NCBI GenBank assembly: GCA_016125425.1
Contig: WGLT01000025.1
Coordinates: 1-62,077 of the forward strand
DNA from: Alphaproteobacteria bacterium
Lineage (GTDB): Bacteria > Pseudomonadota > Alphaproteobacteria > Caulobacterales > Parvularculaceae
Length of the DNA: 62,077 nt
Direction: 5' to 3'
In this document: positions 38,600 to 47,951 of the stretch, piece by piece
Layout: every line of letters starts with the position of its first letter
How positions within the stretch are numbered: the stretch's first letter is position 1
Program-made: the position numbers and the translations under genes
Notes under the pieces: model-generated
Told to the model about the DNA's origin: nothing
Database searches by the model: none
Seen by the model: only the letters and a program-made list of their open reading frames with translations

Positions 38600-39964
38600 T
38601 CATTCGCGTGAGGGCGCGAGGTCGCCGAGCGCCTCGAGCAATGGCGTGAGGTGTTTCTCGTAGTTTTTCCAGCGACCGACGGAATCTCCATAAACCGGTT
38701 TGCGAACTTGAACGGCGCTCCACGATTCGACCGGCCGCGGCGCGCGGACGTCATTCGCGCCTGCAGGCTTGTCGAGGCGGGACGCGCCGAGCAATCGGTC
38801 TATATGCTCGTCCGGCGCGGCGACAAAGTCTTCATAATTGACAGACGCGATATCGAAGAGCTCGCGCCAATGCGCCATTAGATCGGAATAGAGCCGGTAA
38901 ACTCGCCCAAGGTCGCTAAGGCTGCGGCTATATGGATGCTGCGTCAGATCCTGAAAATAGCAGGACAGGCAAGTGTCGACCGGATTGCGCCGACAATCGA
39001 TCGCCAGCGCGTTGGGCAGCATCGTTTTTATCATGCCAAGATAAGCGAAATTCGGCAGATTCTTGTCGACGAATTTTTGCGCGCCGGCGTGTTCGGCTTC
39101 GAATCTTTCGACGTAGAGCCTGCCAAATCCTTCCCACGCGGCCGCAGGAAGGTCCGGGCACCAATCGGGATAGGCCGCATGGCGCGGGTGGTTGCGCGCG
39201 ATCGCGTCGGACATTTGAAGGATTTCGGGACGCTCGCCGAGGCTTGCGACGCCATGACGATCCGCCATTTTTTGTTCGAGCAGCGTTGATCCGCATCTCG
39301 GCATGCCGACGATGAAAATCGGTTTGTCGCTTGGAAAACCTATTTCTCGGCGCTGCTCGGCGAACTTCTTCGTCCACACGCTTTTGATGGCGTCAAAGAA
39401 GGATTGAACGCCGCGCCAGTCGAAATTCGAAGACGGACGATTGTTTGCATCGCGATAGTGTTGGAAAGCAAGATCGTACTCGCCAATGTCATCATAACAT
39501 TTCCCGAGCGCGTAGCTGCATTTCGCATAGTCCGCATCCTTCGCGCCGGCGGCTCGCTTGGCGTCTTCAAGCTGACCGATGATCGGATCATTCGGGCCGA
39601 CTTTTCTGATCCAGGCGAGCGCGTGCAGCGCGGCGGCTGAACGGGGATCAAGATCGAGGGCTGCGCGCAGAGCCGCTTCGGCCGCCTCCAGGTCGCCAGC
39701 GATGATCAGCGATTGCGCAAGGTCAATGCGGTACTTGCTGCTGGAAGGGTCAGCGTCGACGGCGGCGGCGAGCGCCTCTTTCGCCTCCTCGTGGCGGCGC
39801 TCGGCGGTTAGGGCGAGGCCGAGCGCATTGAGCGCTCGCGGCTCGTGCGCCGAGAGAGTAAGGGCCCGCCGGGCTAAATTCGCCGCCTCGGCGAACGCGC
39901 CCGCGCCTTGCGCCTTCTTTCCGGCCGCCAGCAGCTTTTCGAGGTTCTCGACGGTATCAGTCAT
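38600..39964 (-). CDS. TPR-sulfotransferase (third of three, promoter-proximal)
   Basis: A 454-residue protein starting at ATG 39964; the frame runs on upstream, but that part is antisense to the rRNA methyltransferase gene and is rejected. TPR repeats fill residues ~5-170 (for example NALGLALTAERRHEEAKEAL). FIVGMPRCGSTLLEQKM and CRRNPVDTCLSCYFQ are the PAPS elements, and SVGRWKNYEKHLTPLLEAL ends the fold. It heads the three-gene minus-strand run, 114 bp from the divergent methyltransferase gene. Confidence 0.86.
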   Translation of the reverse strand: MTDTVENLEKLLAAGKKAQGAGAFAEAANLARRALTLSAHEPRALNALGLALTAERRHEEAKEALAAAVDADPSSSKYRIDLAQSLIIAGDLEAAEAALRAALDLDPRSAAALHALAWIRKVGPNDPIIGQLEDAKRAAGAKDADYAKCSYALGKCYDDIGEYDLAFQHYRDANNRPSSNFDWRGVQSFFDAIKSVWTKKFAEQRREIGFPSDKPIFIVGMPRCGSTLLEQKMADRHGVASLGERPEILQMSDAIARNHPRHAAYPDWCPDLPAAAWEGFGRLYVERFEAEHAGAQKFVDKNLPNFAYLGMIKTMLPNALAIDCRRNPVDTCLSCYFQDLTQHPYSRSLSDLGRVYRLYSDLMAHWRELFDIASVNYEDFVAAPDEHIDRLLGASRLDKPAGANDVRAPRPVESWSAVQVRKPVYGDSVGRWKNYEKHLTPLLEALGDLAPSRE

Positions 39965-40078
39965 GTCGCCCGCCTTGATAGAGGCTCCCGACGCTTCGAC
40001 CAACCAGCGAAGTCGCATTTGCAATGGGGGCGGTCCCTGCCTAATCAGGCGCGCCTGAGACGCACTGCGCGAGGACCC

Positions 40079-41401
40079 ATGCAAACCGCCGGCCGCCTTT
40101 CCGCGGCGATCGCCATTCTCGAGGATTTCGACCGCCGTTCGACGCCGATCAAGACGGCGATCGCCGACTGGTCGCGCGGGGCGCGCTTTGCTGGCGCGAA
40201 GGACCGCGCCTGGATTTCCGGGCTGTGCCTTGACGTTTTGCGCCGGCGAAACTCGCTCGCGGCGGCGATGGGGGACAAGAGCCCGCGGGCCGGCGCGCTC
40301 GCCGCCCTGCGCTTTCTCTGGAAAACGCCGCTCGAAGAGCTCGCGGCGATCGCGGCCGAAACGCCTTACGGGCCCGGCCCCTTGAACGAGGACGAACGCG
40401 AAAAGCTCGGCGGCGACTCGCTTGCGGCGATAGCGGCCGAGGCGGCGCCGGTCGCCGGCGATTTTCCGGAATGGCTTGCGCCCCTTATGGCCCGCGCTTT
40501 CGGGGCGGAGACGGCCCGGGAGGCCCAGGCGCTCGCGGCGCGGGCCGATATCGACCTCAGGATCAACACGCTGAAAACCGAGCCGGAAAAGGCGCTCGCG
40601 GCGCTGCGGCCGGTCCATGGCGAGGCCGCCGGCCTGCTGACGACGGCCGCGCGCATTCCGGCGCCCGACCCGTCGATGCGCGCCCCGGCTGTGACCGTGA
40701 TCCCGGCTTTCTCCAAAGGCTGGGTCGAGGTGCAGGATCTCGGCAGCCAGATCGCCGCGGCGGCGGCGGGCGACGTCAAGGGCGCGCAGGCGCTCGATCT
40801 CTGCGCGGGCGGGGGCGGCAAGACCCTCGCCCTCGCGGCGCTGATGGCGAATACCGGGCAGATCTACGCCTATGATCATGACGCGCGCCGCCTGCGGCCC
40901 CTGTATGACCGCGCCAAGCGCGCCGGCGTGCGCAATCTCCAGATCCGCAATCCGGTCGCAGGCGAAACGCTCGAAGACCTCAAGGCGCGGATGGATCTCG
41001 TTTTCATCGACGCGCCCTGCACGGGTTCGGGCACCTGGCGGCGCCATCCGGATTCGAAATGGCGGCTGAAGCCGGCGCAGCTCGAGCGCCGCATCGGCGA
41101 GCAGGATGCGGTGCTCGCCGAAGGGGCGGAGTATGTGAAAGCCGGCGGGCGGCTCATCTACGTCACCTGTTCGGTCTTCAAGGAGGAGAACGAAGACCGA
41201 CTTGACGCTTTTCTGGCCGCCCGTCCCGAATTCGGCCGCGCCTGCGCGCTCGAAGCGGTCGCCGCATCGGGACTTTTGACCGAAGCGGGCCGGGCGGTTC
41301 TGGAACGATGCCGCACGCCGGAAGGCGCGCTGCGCCTGACGCCCTTGCGCGCCCATTGCGACGGCTTTTTCATCGCCGTTCTGAAGCGCCAGCAGGGATA
41401 A
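40079..41401 (+). CDS. RsmB-like rRNA (cytosine-C5) methyltransferase
   Basis: A 440-residue NOL1/NOP2/Sun-family methyltransferase starting at ATG 40079, behind GAGGACCC. An N-terminal NusB-like helical domain (~1-140) precedes the Rossmann domain with SAM motif LDLCAGGGGKTLALA, VFIDAPCTGSGTWRRHP (motif IV with the releasing Cys) and YVTCSVFKEEN (motif VI catalytic Cys). It methylates cytosine in 16S rRNA, as RsmB does at C967. It runs into selD 5 bp later, so the two may be co-transcribed. Confidence 0.88.
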   Translation: MQTAGRLSAAIAILEDFDRRSTPIKTAIADWSRGARFAGAKDRAWISGLCLDVLRRRNSLAAAMGDKSPRAGALAALRFLWKTPLEELAAIAAETPYGPGPLNEDEREKLGGDSLAAIAAEAAPVAGDFPEWLAPLMARAFGAETAREAQALAARADIDLRINTLKTEPEKALAALRPVHGEAAGLLTTAARIPAPDPSMRAPAVTVIPAFSKGWVEVQDLGSQIAAAAAGDVKGAQALDLCAGGGGKTLALAALMANTGQIYAYDHDARRLRPLYDRAKRAGVRNLQIRNPVAGETLEDLKARMDLVFIDAPCTGSGTWRRHPDSKWRLKPAQLERRIGEQDAVLAEGAEYVKAGGRLIYVTCSVFKEENEDRLDAFLAARPEFGRACALEAVAASGLLTEAGRAVLERCRTPEGALRLTPLRAHCDGFFIAVLKRQQG

Positions 41402-41406
41402 GCTCC

Positions 41407-42468
41407 ATGACCGAATCCGAAGACCCGCGCCTTACCTCGCTCGCCCATGGCGGCGGATGCGGCTGCAAGATCGCGCCGAATGTTCTGAGCGAAATCCTGA
41501 GCGAGGCCGCGCCCGCTTTCGCGCCCGCCCGGCTTCTCGTCGACGCGTCGACAAGCGACGACGCCGCCGTTTATCAGCTTACGGATGAGGTGGCGCTGGT
41601 CGCGACGACGGATTTCTTCATGCCGATCGTCGACGATCCGTTCGACTTCGGGCGCATCGCCGCGACCAACGCGCTTTCCGACATATATGCGATGGGCGGG
41701 CGGCCGATTTTCACGCTCGCGCTTGTCGGCATGCCGATCGGCAAGCTCTCGCCCGCGACGATCCGCAAGATCCTTGCGGGCGGGCGAGCGGTTTGCGATG
41801 CGGCGAAAGCGCCCGTTGCGGGCGGACATTCGATCGATTCCGCCGAACCGATTTACGGCCTCGCCGCGCTCGGGCTTGTTCATCCGCAGAAGATCCTGAC
41901 GAATGCGCAGGCGCGCGAAGGCGACGTGTTGATACTCGGCAAGCCGCTCGGCGTCGGCGTTTTCAGCGCCGCGCTGAAGCGCGAAATGCTCTCGCCCGCG
42001 GATTATCAGACGATGATCGCATCGACGACGCGTCTCAACACGCCGGGCGCCGAACTCGCCGCGATTGAGGGCGTTCACGCGGCGACGGATGTGACGGGCT
42101 TCGGCCTCTTGGGGCATCTCGCCAGCATGGCGCGGGCGAGCCGCGTCGCCGCGCTTCTCGAGGATGAACGCATTCCGGTGTTCGAGGGCGCCGGCCGCCT
42201 CGCGCGCGAGGGCGTCAAAACCGGCGCGTCGGGGCGCAACTGGGCGAGCGTCAGCGCCATGATTGAAACGCCTGCGGATTATCCGGACTGGCGCCGGGAC
42301 ATTCTCACCGACCCGCAGACTTCCGGCGGCCTGCTCGTTTCCTGCGCGCCCGAGGCGGCGGACGCCGTGCTCGGCGTTTTCGCAGGCTGCGGCCATGAAG
42401 GCGCGGCCGTCATCGGCCGGATCGAAGCGGGCGCGCCGCGAGTAGCCATTCGCCGAGCCGCGCGCTAG
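41407..42468 (+). CDS. selD: Selenide, water dikinase
   Basis: A 353-residue SelD that makes selenophosphate from selenide and ATP for selenocysteine and selenouridine synthesis. The N-terminal active site is HGGGCGCKIAP with Cys18, Cys20 and Lys21, encoded by TGC, so this is the Cys form and not the Sec form. Asp-rich ATP/Mg motifs (TSDDAAVY, TTDFFMP) and GGHSIDSAEP follow. Its presence implies selenoproteins such as formate dehydrogenase, or selenium-modified tRNA. No selA, selB, selU or tRNA-Sec is visible in the window. Confidence 0.93.
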   Translation: MTESEDPRLTSLAHGGGCGCKIAPNVLSEILSEAAPAFAPARLLVDASTSDDAAVYQLTDEVALVATTDFFMPIVDDPFDFGRIAATNALSDIYAMGGRPIFTLALVGMPIGKLSPATIRKILAGGRAVCDAAKAPVAGGHSIDSAEPIYGLAALGLVHPQKILTNAQAREGDVLILGKPLGVGVFSAALKREMLSPADYQTMIASTTRLNTPGAELAAIEGVHAATDVTGFGLLGHLASMARASRVAALLEDERIPVFEGAGRLAREGVKTGASGRNWASVSAMIETPADYPDWRRDILTDPQTSGGLLVSCAPEAADAVLGVFAGCGHEGAAVIGRIEAGAPRVAIRRAAR

Positions 42469-42541
42469 GGTCTTTTCCGGCGGCGCCGGTCGTCGCCGCG
42501 TATTGCGGCGCCGCAAAGCCTGACAGTCCCGGGAGAGAGCC

Positions 42542-43021
42542 ATGCTGAGTTCACGCCTCATCGCGCTCGCTATCCTGTTTGCGTCCGTCTGCGCGCCGGC
42601 GCTCGCCGGCGATACGCTCGCCATCGCGCCGCCGGCGGACGGGGAGGCTCCGTCCGCCCCGGGCGAGACAGCCGCGCCTGAAACCGCCTGGCCGGAACGG
42701 GTCGACGTCGCCGATCTGCGCTTCGAAGCCGCGGACCGGGACGGCGCGCCGGGCCGGGTCCGGCTCACCGTCGACAACGCCGCCTACGCCGCCGAACTGG
42801 CGCGATGGAAGCGCGACGAGACGGCCATTCCCGCGCTCATCTTGCGCTCGAGCGCCAGCGGAAAACCGGTCCGCTACGACTTGTCGGACTGCAAGGTCGT
42901 GTCGGTGCGTTCCGCGCGCGGGGGCGGCGGGCATGAAACGCGCGAACATGTCGCCTTCGCCTGCCGGACGATGACGCAAAGCGTCGAGGACGCCGCGGAA
43001 AAGACGCCGGCGCAGGAATAA
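42542..43021 (+). CDS. Secreted hypothetical protein
   Basis: A 159-residue protein with a Sec signal peptide ending at about APALAG, then a Pro/Ala-rich linker and a compact domain (~residues 55-150). The pattern RVRLTVDNAAYAAELARWKR, then GKPVRYDLSDC, faintly recalls tail-tube-like or barrel proteins. The similarity is too weak to name a family. Two Cys in the domain (SDCKV and FACRTM) could form a disulfide. It stands alone after selD with a GGGAGAG ribosome site. I do not recognise it. Confidence 0.65.
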   Translation: MLSSRLIALAILFASVCAPALAGDTLAIAPPADGEAPSAPGETAAPETAWPERVDVADLRFEAADRDGAPGRVRLTVDNAAYAAELARWKRDETAIPALILRSSASGKPVRYDLSDCKVVSVRSARGGGGHETREHVAFACRTMTQSVEDAAEKTPAQE

Positions 43022-43355
43022 AGGCCCAAACGCGAATTGCGCAGTTCGCAAAAGGCCGAATCTGATCGACCCGCATTTTTCCTGCGGTTGCGGGCGATAT
43101 TGCGCAATACGCGCTTGCGGGAATTGCGCTATCTCGCACGCGACGGGCGCGCCGCCCGCGCATTTTGCGCCTCGCGCGTGTCGGGATTGCAGAACCGCCA
43201 TTCCTCCGTTCACGGATGCTCCTCCTTTCCGGGTCGGGGGAGATGGGCGCCCGCGCGCCTCGATGGAAGAGTCGAAAAGATGTATTTTCGCGGCGGCGCG
43301 CCCGCTATTGGCGCGCGCCGATTCTGCTATGCTCCCGCAGGAAGGAGGCTCCCTC
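43022..43355. other. Intergenic region with AATTGCGC-type motifs
   Basis: About 330 bp without a supportable gene. It contains a near-perfect dyad GCGAATTGC/GCAGTTCGC at 43032-43049, a perfect 12-bp palindrome TATTGCGCAATA at 43098-43109, and a third related AATTGCGC at 43122-43129. These could be regulator sites. A strong AAGGAGG lies before the SRAP start at 43356. No LexA-type box was found. Confidence 0.4.
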
Positions 43356-44034
43356 ATGTGCGGACGCGGCACGCAGAATTACAGCTGGGACGAGGTGCGC
43401 CATTTCCTCAATCTCATACCGACGCGCGCGCCCAATCTCGAACCGCGCGACAACATCGCGCCGACGACGATGATTGATGTCGCGCGCGAGGGCGCGACGG
43501 GCCGCGCGCTTGTCAAAATGCGGTGGGACTTCATTCCCGGCTGGTGGAAAAAACCGCTGAAGGAAAAGAAGTTCACGAGCTTTAACGCGCGGGTCGAAAC
43601 CCTGCGCGAGGCGCCCGTCTTCCGCACCGCCTGGCGCAGGGGCCAGCGCCAGCGCTGCATCGTTCCGATGAATTTCTTCGAATGGCGCCGGTCGAAGAAA
43701 AAGGGCCAGGCCCCCGTCTATATCTATCCGAAAGGCGGCGCCCTTTTTTCTGATGGCGGGAATTTGGGATGAGTGGACCGATGTCGACACCGGCGAAGTC
43801 ATTCTCAGCTGCGCGATCATCACCACGGGCCCCAATGAATTCATGAAGCCGCTGCACGACCGCATGCCCGCGATTCTCGGCCGCGATCAGGCGGACGCCT
43901 GGTTCTCCGCCCCGCCGGAGGAGGCCTATGAGATGCTGAAGCCGCGCCCGTCCAACTGGATGGCCTTCCGTCCCGTCAGCGCCTATGTCAACAGCGTCAA
44001 AAATCAGGGTCCGGACTGTATCGCCGCCGCGTGA
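43356..44034 (+). pseudogene. SOS response-associated peptidase (SRAP/YedK) gene with frameshift
   Basis: The N-terminal part (43356-43772 frame) begins MCGR with the catalytic Cys2 and contains FNARVETLRE and CIVPMNFFEWRR, typical of YedK/HMCES, which crosslinks to abasic sites in single-stranded DNA. The C-terminal part (AGIWDEW, IITTGPNEFMKPLHDRMPAIL) continues in the +1 frame from about 43750. The break falls in the run CCCTTTTTT at 43741-43749; removing one T would rejoin the frames. The gene is either a pseudogene, a sequencing error at the homopolymer, or read by slippage. The second half has its own ATG at 43753 but lacks the catalytic Cys. Confidence 0.8.
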
Positions 44035-44127
44035 GGGGCGGACTCTTCCAAAGGCTTCGCCGAGCGAAGTTTCGAATCCCCGGGGGCGATCTGACGCGCA
44101 TTGGCCCCTCGCCATCGAATCGTTGCC

Positions 44128-46200
44128 TCACCCCCCGTGGAAAAAATCATAAATCCTTTGCGCGAGGGCCTCTGAGACGCCTTCGACGGCGGTGAGGTCG
44201 GCGGGCTTGGCGCGCGCGACCGCTTTGGCGGAGCCGAAATGGTGGAGCAGGGCCTTTTTGCGCGCCGCGCCGACGCCCTCGATATCGTCCAAGGGATTGG
44301 CCGCGAGCGCTTTCTTGCGCTTCGCGCGGTGAACGCCGATGGCGTAACGGTGCGCCTCGTCGCGCAGGCGCTGGATGAGGAAAAGCGCCGGGTCGCGCGG
44401 CGGCAAGAGGAAGGCCGGCTTGCCCGGCATGACGATCTGTTCGCCCGTCGCGCCCATGGTGCGATCCGCCGCCCGGCGCCCGCGCTCATCCTCGCGCCGC
44501 GGTTTTGCGACGGCGATCACCGCCGGGCCTTGCCGTTCCGGATCGAATCCCGCCTCGCGCATGACGTCGAGAACGACATTCAAATGCGCCGCGCCGCCGT
44601 CGATGATGAGAAGGTCCGGAAAATCGCCGTCGCGGGCATTCCCTTCTCCCGCTGGCGGGAGAAGGGTTCGGGGTGAGGATGGCGGCGCATCGGCGTCACT
44701 CGGATTTCGTTCGGTTTGGCTGACTTCATCTCCCTCACCCCCGGCTCCTCTCCCGTTCACGGGAGAGGGGGGCGCGATGCGCTGCGATTTTTGCAGCCTT
44801 GTAAGCCGGCGCGTCAGCACTTCGCGCATCATCGCGTAGTCGTCGCCGGGCGTTAAATCCGCGGTCTTGATGTTGAACTTGCGGTACTGGTTTTTGACGA
44901 AGCCTTCGGGCCCCGCGACGATCATCGCGCCGGTCGCGTTGGCGCCGGAGATGTGGGAGTTGTCATAGACCTCGATGCGCTCGGGCGGGCCGTCCAGCCC
45001 CAGGACCTCCGCAAGACGTTCGAGCGCCTTCGCCTGGCTCGCGCTTTCGGCCATGCGCCGGCCGAGCGCCTCGCGCGCATTGAGCGCGGCGGCGTCGACC
45101 ACATCGCGTTTTTGCCCGCGCTGCGGGCGGTGGATTTCAACCTTGCGGTTGGCGCGGAGCGACAGCGCTTCGCCAAGAAGATCAGCCTGAGGCGGAGTTT
45201 CGTTGACGAGAATGAGGCCGGGCGGCGTGCGCGCGTCATAGAATTGCGCGATGAACGCTTCGAGGATCGCGGCGGGCTCGTCTTCCCGGTCATGTTTCGG
45301 AAAGAAGGCGTGATTGCCCCAGTTCTGCCCGGCGCGGAAGAAAAAGACCTGCACGCAGGCCTGGCCGCCGTCGCAATGGATGGCGAAGACATCGGCCGCG
45401 CCCACGCCGTCCGCATTGATGTCCTGCGCTCCCTGCACGTAGGAGAGCGCGCGGATGCGGTCGCGGAGCTGCGCGGCGCGTTCGAAGTCGAGGCGCTCGG
45501 CGGCTTCCTCCATCTCCTTCGAAAGCGCGCGCTGGACGGCGGAATTGTCGCCCGACAGAAACGCCTTCGCTTCGGCGACGAGCGCGGCGTAATCCGCCGG
45601 CGAGATAAGGCCGACGCACGGCGCCGCACAGCGCTTGATCTGGTGGAGAAGACAGGGACGGGTGCGTCCCTCGTAAACGCTGTCATTGCAGCTTCGCAGC
45701 AGAAACGCCTTTTGCAGCGCGGTCAGCGTGCGGTTGACCGCGCCGGCCGAGGCGAAGGGGCCGTAATAGGCGCCCTTCCGCTTTTGCGCGCCGCGATGCT
45801 TCAGGATCTGCGGGGCGGGATGGTCCTCGGCGATGAGAATATAGGGAAAGGATTTGTCGTCGCGGAAGATGACGTTGTAGCGGGGCTTGAGCTGCTTGAT
45901 CAGGTTGGCTTCGAGCAGCAGGGCCTCCGTCTCCGTTGCGGTGACGACGAACTCCATCGCGCGCGTTTCGGAAATCATGCGCGTGATGCGGTTGGAATGG
46001 CCGCGCCCCTGCGCGTAGGATCCGACGCGCGCTTTCAGGCTGCGCGCCTTGCCGACATAGAGGACATCGCCCTTTTCGCCGATCATCCGGTAGACGCCGG
46101 GCTTGGCGGGCAGGCGGGCGACCTCGTCCGCGATCAGCGCCGCGCCCTTGAGGGCGCGCGCAGGCGCGGGCGTGTCCGAATTGTCGCGCTCCTGCGTCAT
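44128..46200 (-). CDS. uvrC: Excinuclease ABC subunit C
   Basis: A 690-residue UvrC, longer than usual, that makes both incisions in nucleotide excision repair. The GIY-YIG domain is at the N terminus ([20 protein letters not shown]), the Cys-rich and UVR segments lie near 150-250, the RNase H-like domain contains YDNSHISG and [13 protein letters not shown], and helix-hairpin-helix motifs end the protein ([13 protein letters not shown]). Residues ~478-520, in the linker before [10 protein letters not shown], are encoded by a palindromic repeat element translated as Pro/Gly-rich sequence. The frame is intact, so the protein is probably functional. Confidence 0.92.
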   Translation of the reverse strand: MTQERDNSDTPAPARALKGAALIADEVARLPAKPGVYRMIGEKGDVLYVGKARSLKARVGSYAQGRGHSNRITRMISETRAMEFVVTATETEALLLEANLIKQLKPRYNVIFRDDKSFPYILIAEDHPAPQILKHRGAQKRKGAYYGPFASAGAVNRTLTALQKAFLLRSCNDSVYEGRTRPCLLHQIKRCAAPCVGLISPADYAALVAEAKAFLSGDNSAVQRALSKEMEEAAERLDFERAAQLRDRIRALSYVQGAQDINADGVGAADVFAIHCDGGQACVQVFFFRAGQNWGNHAFFPKHDREDEPAAILEAFIAQFYDARTPPGLILVNETPPQADLLGEALSLRANRKVEIHRPQRGQKRDVVDAAALNAREALGRRMAESASQAKALERLAEVLGLDGPPERIEVYDNSHISGANATGAMIVAGPEGFVKNQYRKFNIKTADLTPGDDYAMMREVLTRRLTRLQKSQRIAPPSPVNGRGAGGEGDEVSQTERNPSDADAPPSSPRTLLPPAGEGNARDGDFPDLLIIDGGAAHLNVVLDVMREAGFDPERQGPAVIAVAKPRREDERGRRAADRTMGATGEQIVMPGKPAFLLPPRDPALFLIQRLRDEAHRYAIGVHRAKRKKALAANPLDDIEGVGAARKKALLHHFGSAKAVARAKPADLTAVEGVSEALAQRIYDFFHGG
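44641..44768. repeat. REP/BIME-like palindromic element inserted in uvrC
   Basis: Two hairpins flank a 128-bp unit. The first has perfect 12-bp arms CCCTTCTCCCGC / GCGGGAGAAGGG (44641-44666, 2-bp loop). The second has perfect 10-bp arms CCTCTCCCGT / ACGGGAGAGG (44747-44768). Between them GGGGTGAGG (from 44670) is matched by CCTCACCCC near 44732, so the whole is a large imperfect inverted repeat. Such CCTCTCCC-rich palindromes are common intergenic repeats in proteobacteria. This copy lies in frame inside uvrC, without a stop. Confidence 0.8.
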
Positions 46201-46278
46201 GAAGCCTTGGTTAACCTTGCGTTAGAATAGCGCGCCTAGCCTTTCATCGGAGCTAGTGCCGCCCCGGGTTTTCGTCAA

Positions 46279-46770
46279 ATGCCGGAAGACGCCGTCACCA
46301 AAGTCGAGCTTACGGTCGCGCTCGCTTTCTTTATCCTTCTCACCGTCGCGGGGCTTGCGCTCGGCGGCGTCGCGGTGCGCGATTTCGGCGAGGCGCGGGC
46401 GAGCGTCTCCTGGCCGCGGACGGAAGGGGTTGTCTTGAGCCCCGGCGAGGACGGACGCTTCCGCTACGCCTATGTCGCCGACGGGCGCAGCTATGAATCG
46501 AGCCGCATCGCGTTCCTGACGTCGAATTTCCTCGCGCCGGCCTATCAAAAGCCCGCGCCGGGCGGGGCGATCGCCGTGCGCTACGATCCTGAGGACGGCG
46601 CGAGGGCGGTGCTGCGCCCCGGCGGATCGGGCGGGGTCTTCGCCATCCTGCTCGGGCTTGCGGCGCTTCTCGCCTTTGTCGGTCTCGGCGGGCTCATCCG
46701 CACGCTGATCCTCGGCCAGCAAATCGAGGAAGAGAACGGCGACACGCCGATGTTCGGCCGGGCGCTTTAA
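46279..46770 (+). CDS. DUF3592 membrane protein
   Basis: A 163-residue protein with a membrane helix at residues ~10-32 and another near 120-145. Between them lies a small beta domain with WPRTEGVVLS, RFRYAYVADGRSYES and the conserved AVRYDPEDGARAVLRPG, matching DUF3592. The function of the family is unknown. It is divergent from uvrC and convergent with folB, overlapping its stop by 4 bp. Confidence 0.75.
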   Translation: MPEDAVTKVELTVALAFFILLTVAGLALGGVAVRDFGEARASVSWPRTEGVVLSPGEDGRFRYAYVADGRSYESSRIAFLTSNFLAPAYQKPAPGGAIAVRYDPEDGARAVLRPGGSGGVFAILLGLAALLAFVGLGGLIRTLILGQQIEEENGDTPMFGRAL

Positions 46771-47174
46771 ATCTTCGAGCGGAAAATCTCGACGCCGGCG
46801 GCCTGCGCCTCCGCGATCGCCTTCGGCTTTTCGATCCGTACCGAGACCGACAGGACCATCGGGTGGGCGATCGCAAGATCGGCGATGCGTTCGGCGAGCG
46901 TTTCGAGCAGCCTGATATGCCCTTCGGCGAGGATCGCTTTGATCCCTTGCGTAAGCTTGTTGTAGCAGACGACGTCTTCGAGCCTGTCGCCGGCGGGATC
47001 GGCGGGCTCGATCACTTCGGCCTCAAAGTCGATACGGATCGGCTGCGTCGCGCCGTGCTCATGGTCATAGGCGCCGATATTGGCCTCAAGGACGAGGCCC
47101 CGGATGAAAATCTTCCGCCGCGGCGCGTTCGCAGGCCGGGGAAGGGGCGTGACGTCAGTTTTTTCCCGCGCCAT
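46767..47174 (-). CDS. folB: Dihydroneopterin aldolase
   Basis: A 135-residue FolB-family enzyme that splits dihydroneopterin to 6-hydroxymethyl-dihydropterin in folate synthesis. IFIRGLVLEANIGAYDHEHG, the catalytic region DVVCYNKL and the C-terminal SVRIEKPKAI are typical. The preceding gene, 3 bp away, encodes a pteridine-reductase-like SDR, so the pair is a small pterin operon. The first ~18 residues are a charged extension beyond the fold. Confidence 0.9.
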   Translation of the reverse strand: MAREKTDVTPLPRPANAPRRKIFIRGLVLEANIGAYDHEHGATQPIRIDFEAEVIEPADPAGDRLEDVVCYNKLTQGIKAILAEGHIRLLETLAERIADLAIAHPMVLSVSVRIEKPKAIAEAQAAGVEIFRSKI

Positions 47175-47177
47175 TGG

Positions 47178-47951
47178 CTACTCCTTGACGAGAACGTCGG
47201 CCGTCTTCCACGCGAGGTGCTGGCCGCCGTCGACGGCGATCATCTGTCCGGTCACCGCGCGCGCGTCGATGAGATATAGGAGCGCGGCCGTGATGTCGGA
47301 AGGGGCCGCGCCCCGGCCGAGGACGGTCGCCGCGTTCTGGCGCCTCCAGTCTTCCTCCGACTGGCGCGGATTGCGCAAGGTGGGTCCCGGCCCGATCGCG
47401 TTGACGCGGATTCCCTTCGGTCCGAGCCCCTGCGCCAGCGCGCGCGTCGCGTCGTAGAGCGCCGCCTTTGAGATCGTGTAGGAAAGAAACTGCGGCGTCA
47501 GCTTCAGGACCCGCTGGTCGAGGATGTTGACGATCAGGTTGTCGCGGGCGGGATCGGCCTGCGCGGCGAAGTCCTGCGCGAGTTTGATTGGCGCACGGAG
47601 GTTCGTCTCGATATGCGCGTCCCAGCTTTCGCGAGTCATCGTCTCGATATCGTCTTCCTCGAAGCGCGACGCCGAATTGACGAGCAGGCTCAGCGGCCCC
47701 AGCGCCTTGCGCGCTTCGCCGACAAGCCGGGCGGTTTCGGCCTCGCGGGACAGGTCGGCCGAAAGGATCGCCGCGCGGGCGCCGGCCGCGCCGATTTCGG
47801 CGGCGAGCGTTTCGGCCTCGCCCTTCGAGCCGCGATAATGGACGGCGATGTCATAGCCGGCGCCGGCCAGAGCGAGGGCCATCGCGCGGCCGAGGCGGCG
47901 CGCCGCCCCAGTCACCAGCGCCGCGCCGCGGGAATGCGCCGGCGCCGTCAT
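47178..47951 (-). CDS. SDR oxidoreductase, pteridine reductase (PTR1/FolM)-like
   Basis: A 257-residue SDR. The cofactor motif is TGAARRLGRAMALAL, that is TGx3RxG, the variant typical of pteridine reductases such as PTR1 and FolM. The catalytic segment SYTISKAALYD supplies Tyr-x3-Lys. With folB directly downstream this supports reduction of dihydromonapterin or dihydrofolate. The start overlaps the stop of the exchanger gene by four bases. The usual generic name would be SDR family oxidoreductase; FolM-like activity is an inference from motif and context. Confidence 0.82.
   Translation of the reverse strand: MTAPAHSRGAALVTGAARRLGRAMALALAGAGYDIAVHYRGSKGEAETLAAEIGAAGARAAILSADLSREAETARLVGEARKALGPLSLLVNSASRFEEDDIETMTRESWDAHIETNLRAPIKLAQDFAAQADPARDNLIVNILDQRVLKLTPQFLSYTISKAALYDATRALAQGLGPKGIRVNAIGPGPTLRNPRQSEEDWRRQNAATVLGRGAAPSDITAALLYLIDARAVTGQMIAVDGGQHLAWKTADVLVKE

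Noticed and set aside
38600-41356. A 918-codon minus-strand frame.
   Set aside because: Only the part from 39964 downward matches the TPR-sulfotransferase; the rest is antisense to the rRNA methyltransferase gene and open because of high GC.
41158-42777. A 539-codon minus-strand frame.
   Set aside because: It lies opposite selD, shows no domain, and is rich in Arg and Ala as expected for a shadow.
43741-43752. Programmed frameshifting in the SRAP gene.
   Set aside because: The family is not known for recoding, and a homopolymer indel is simpler; kept only as an alternative.
44060-44085. A TTCGAATCCCC segment resembling a tRNA T-loop.
   Set aside because: No acceptor stem, D arm or anticodon arm could be paired around it in the 94-bp gap.
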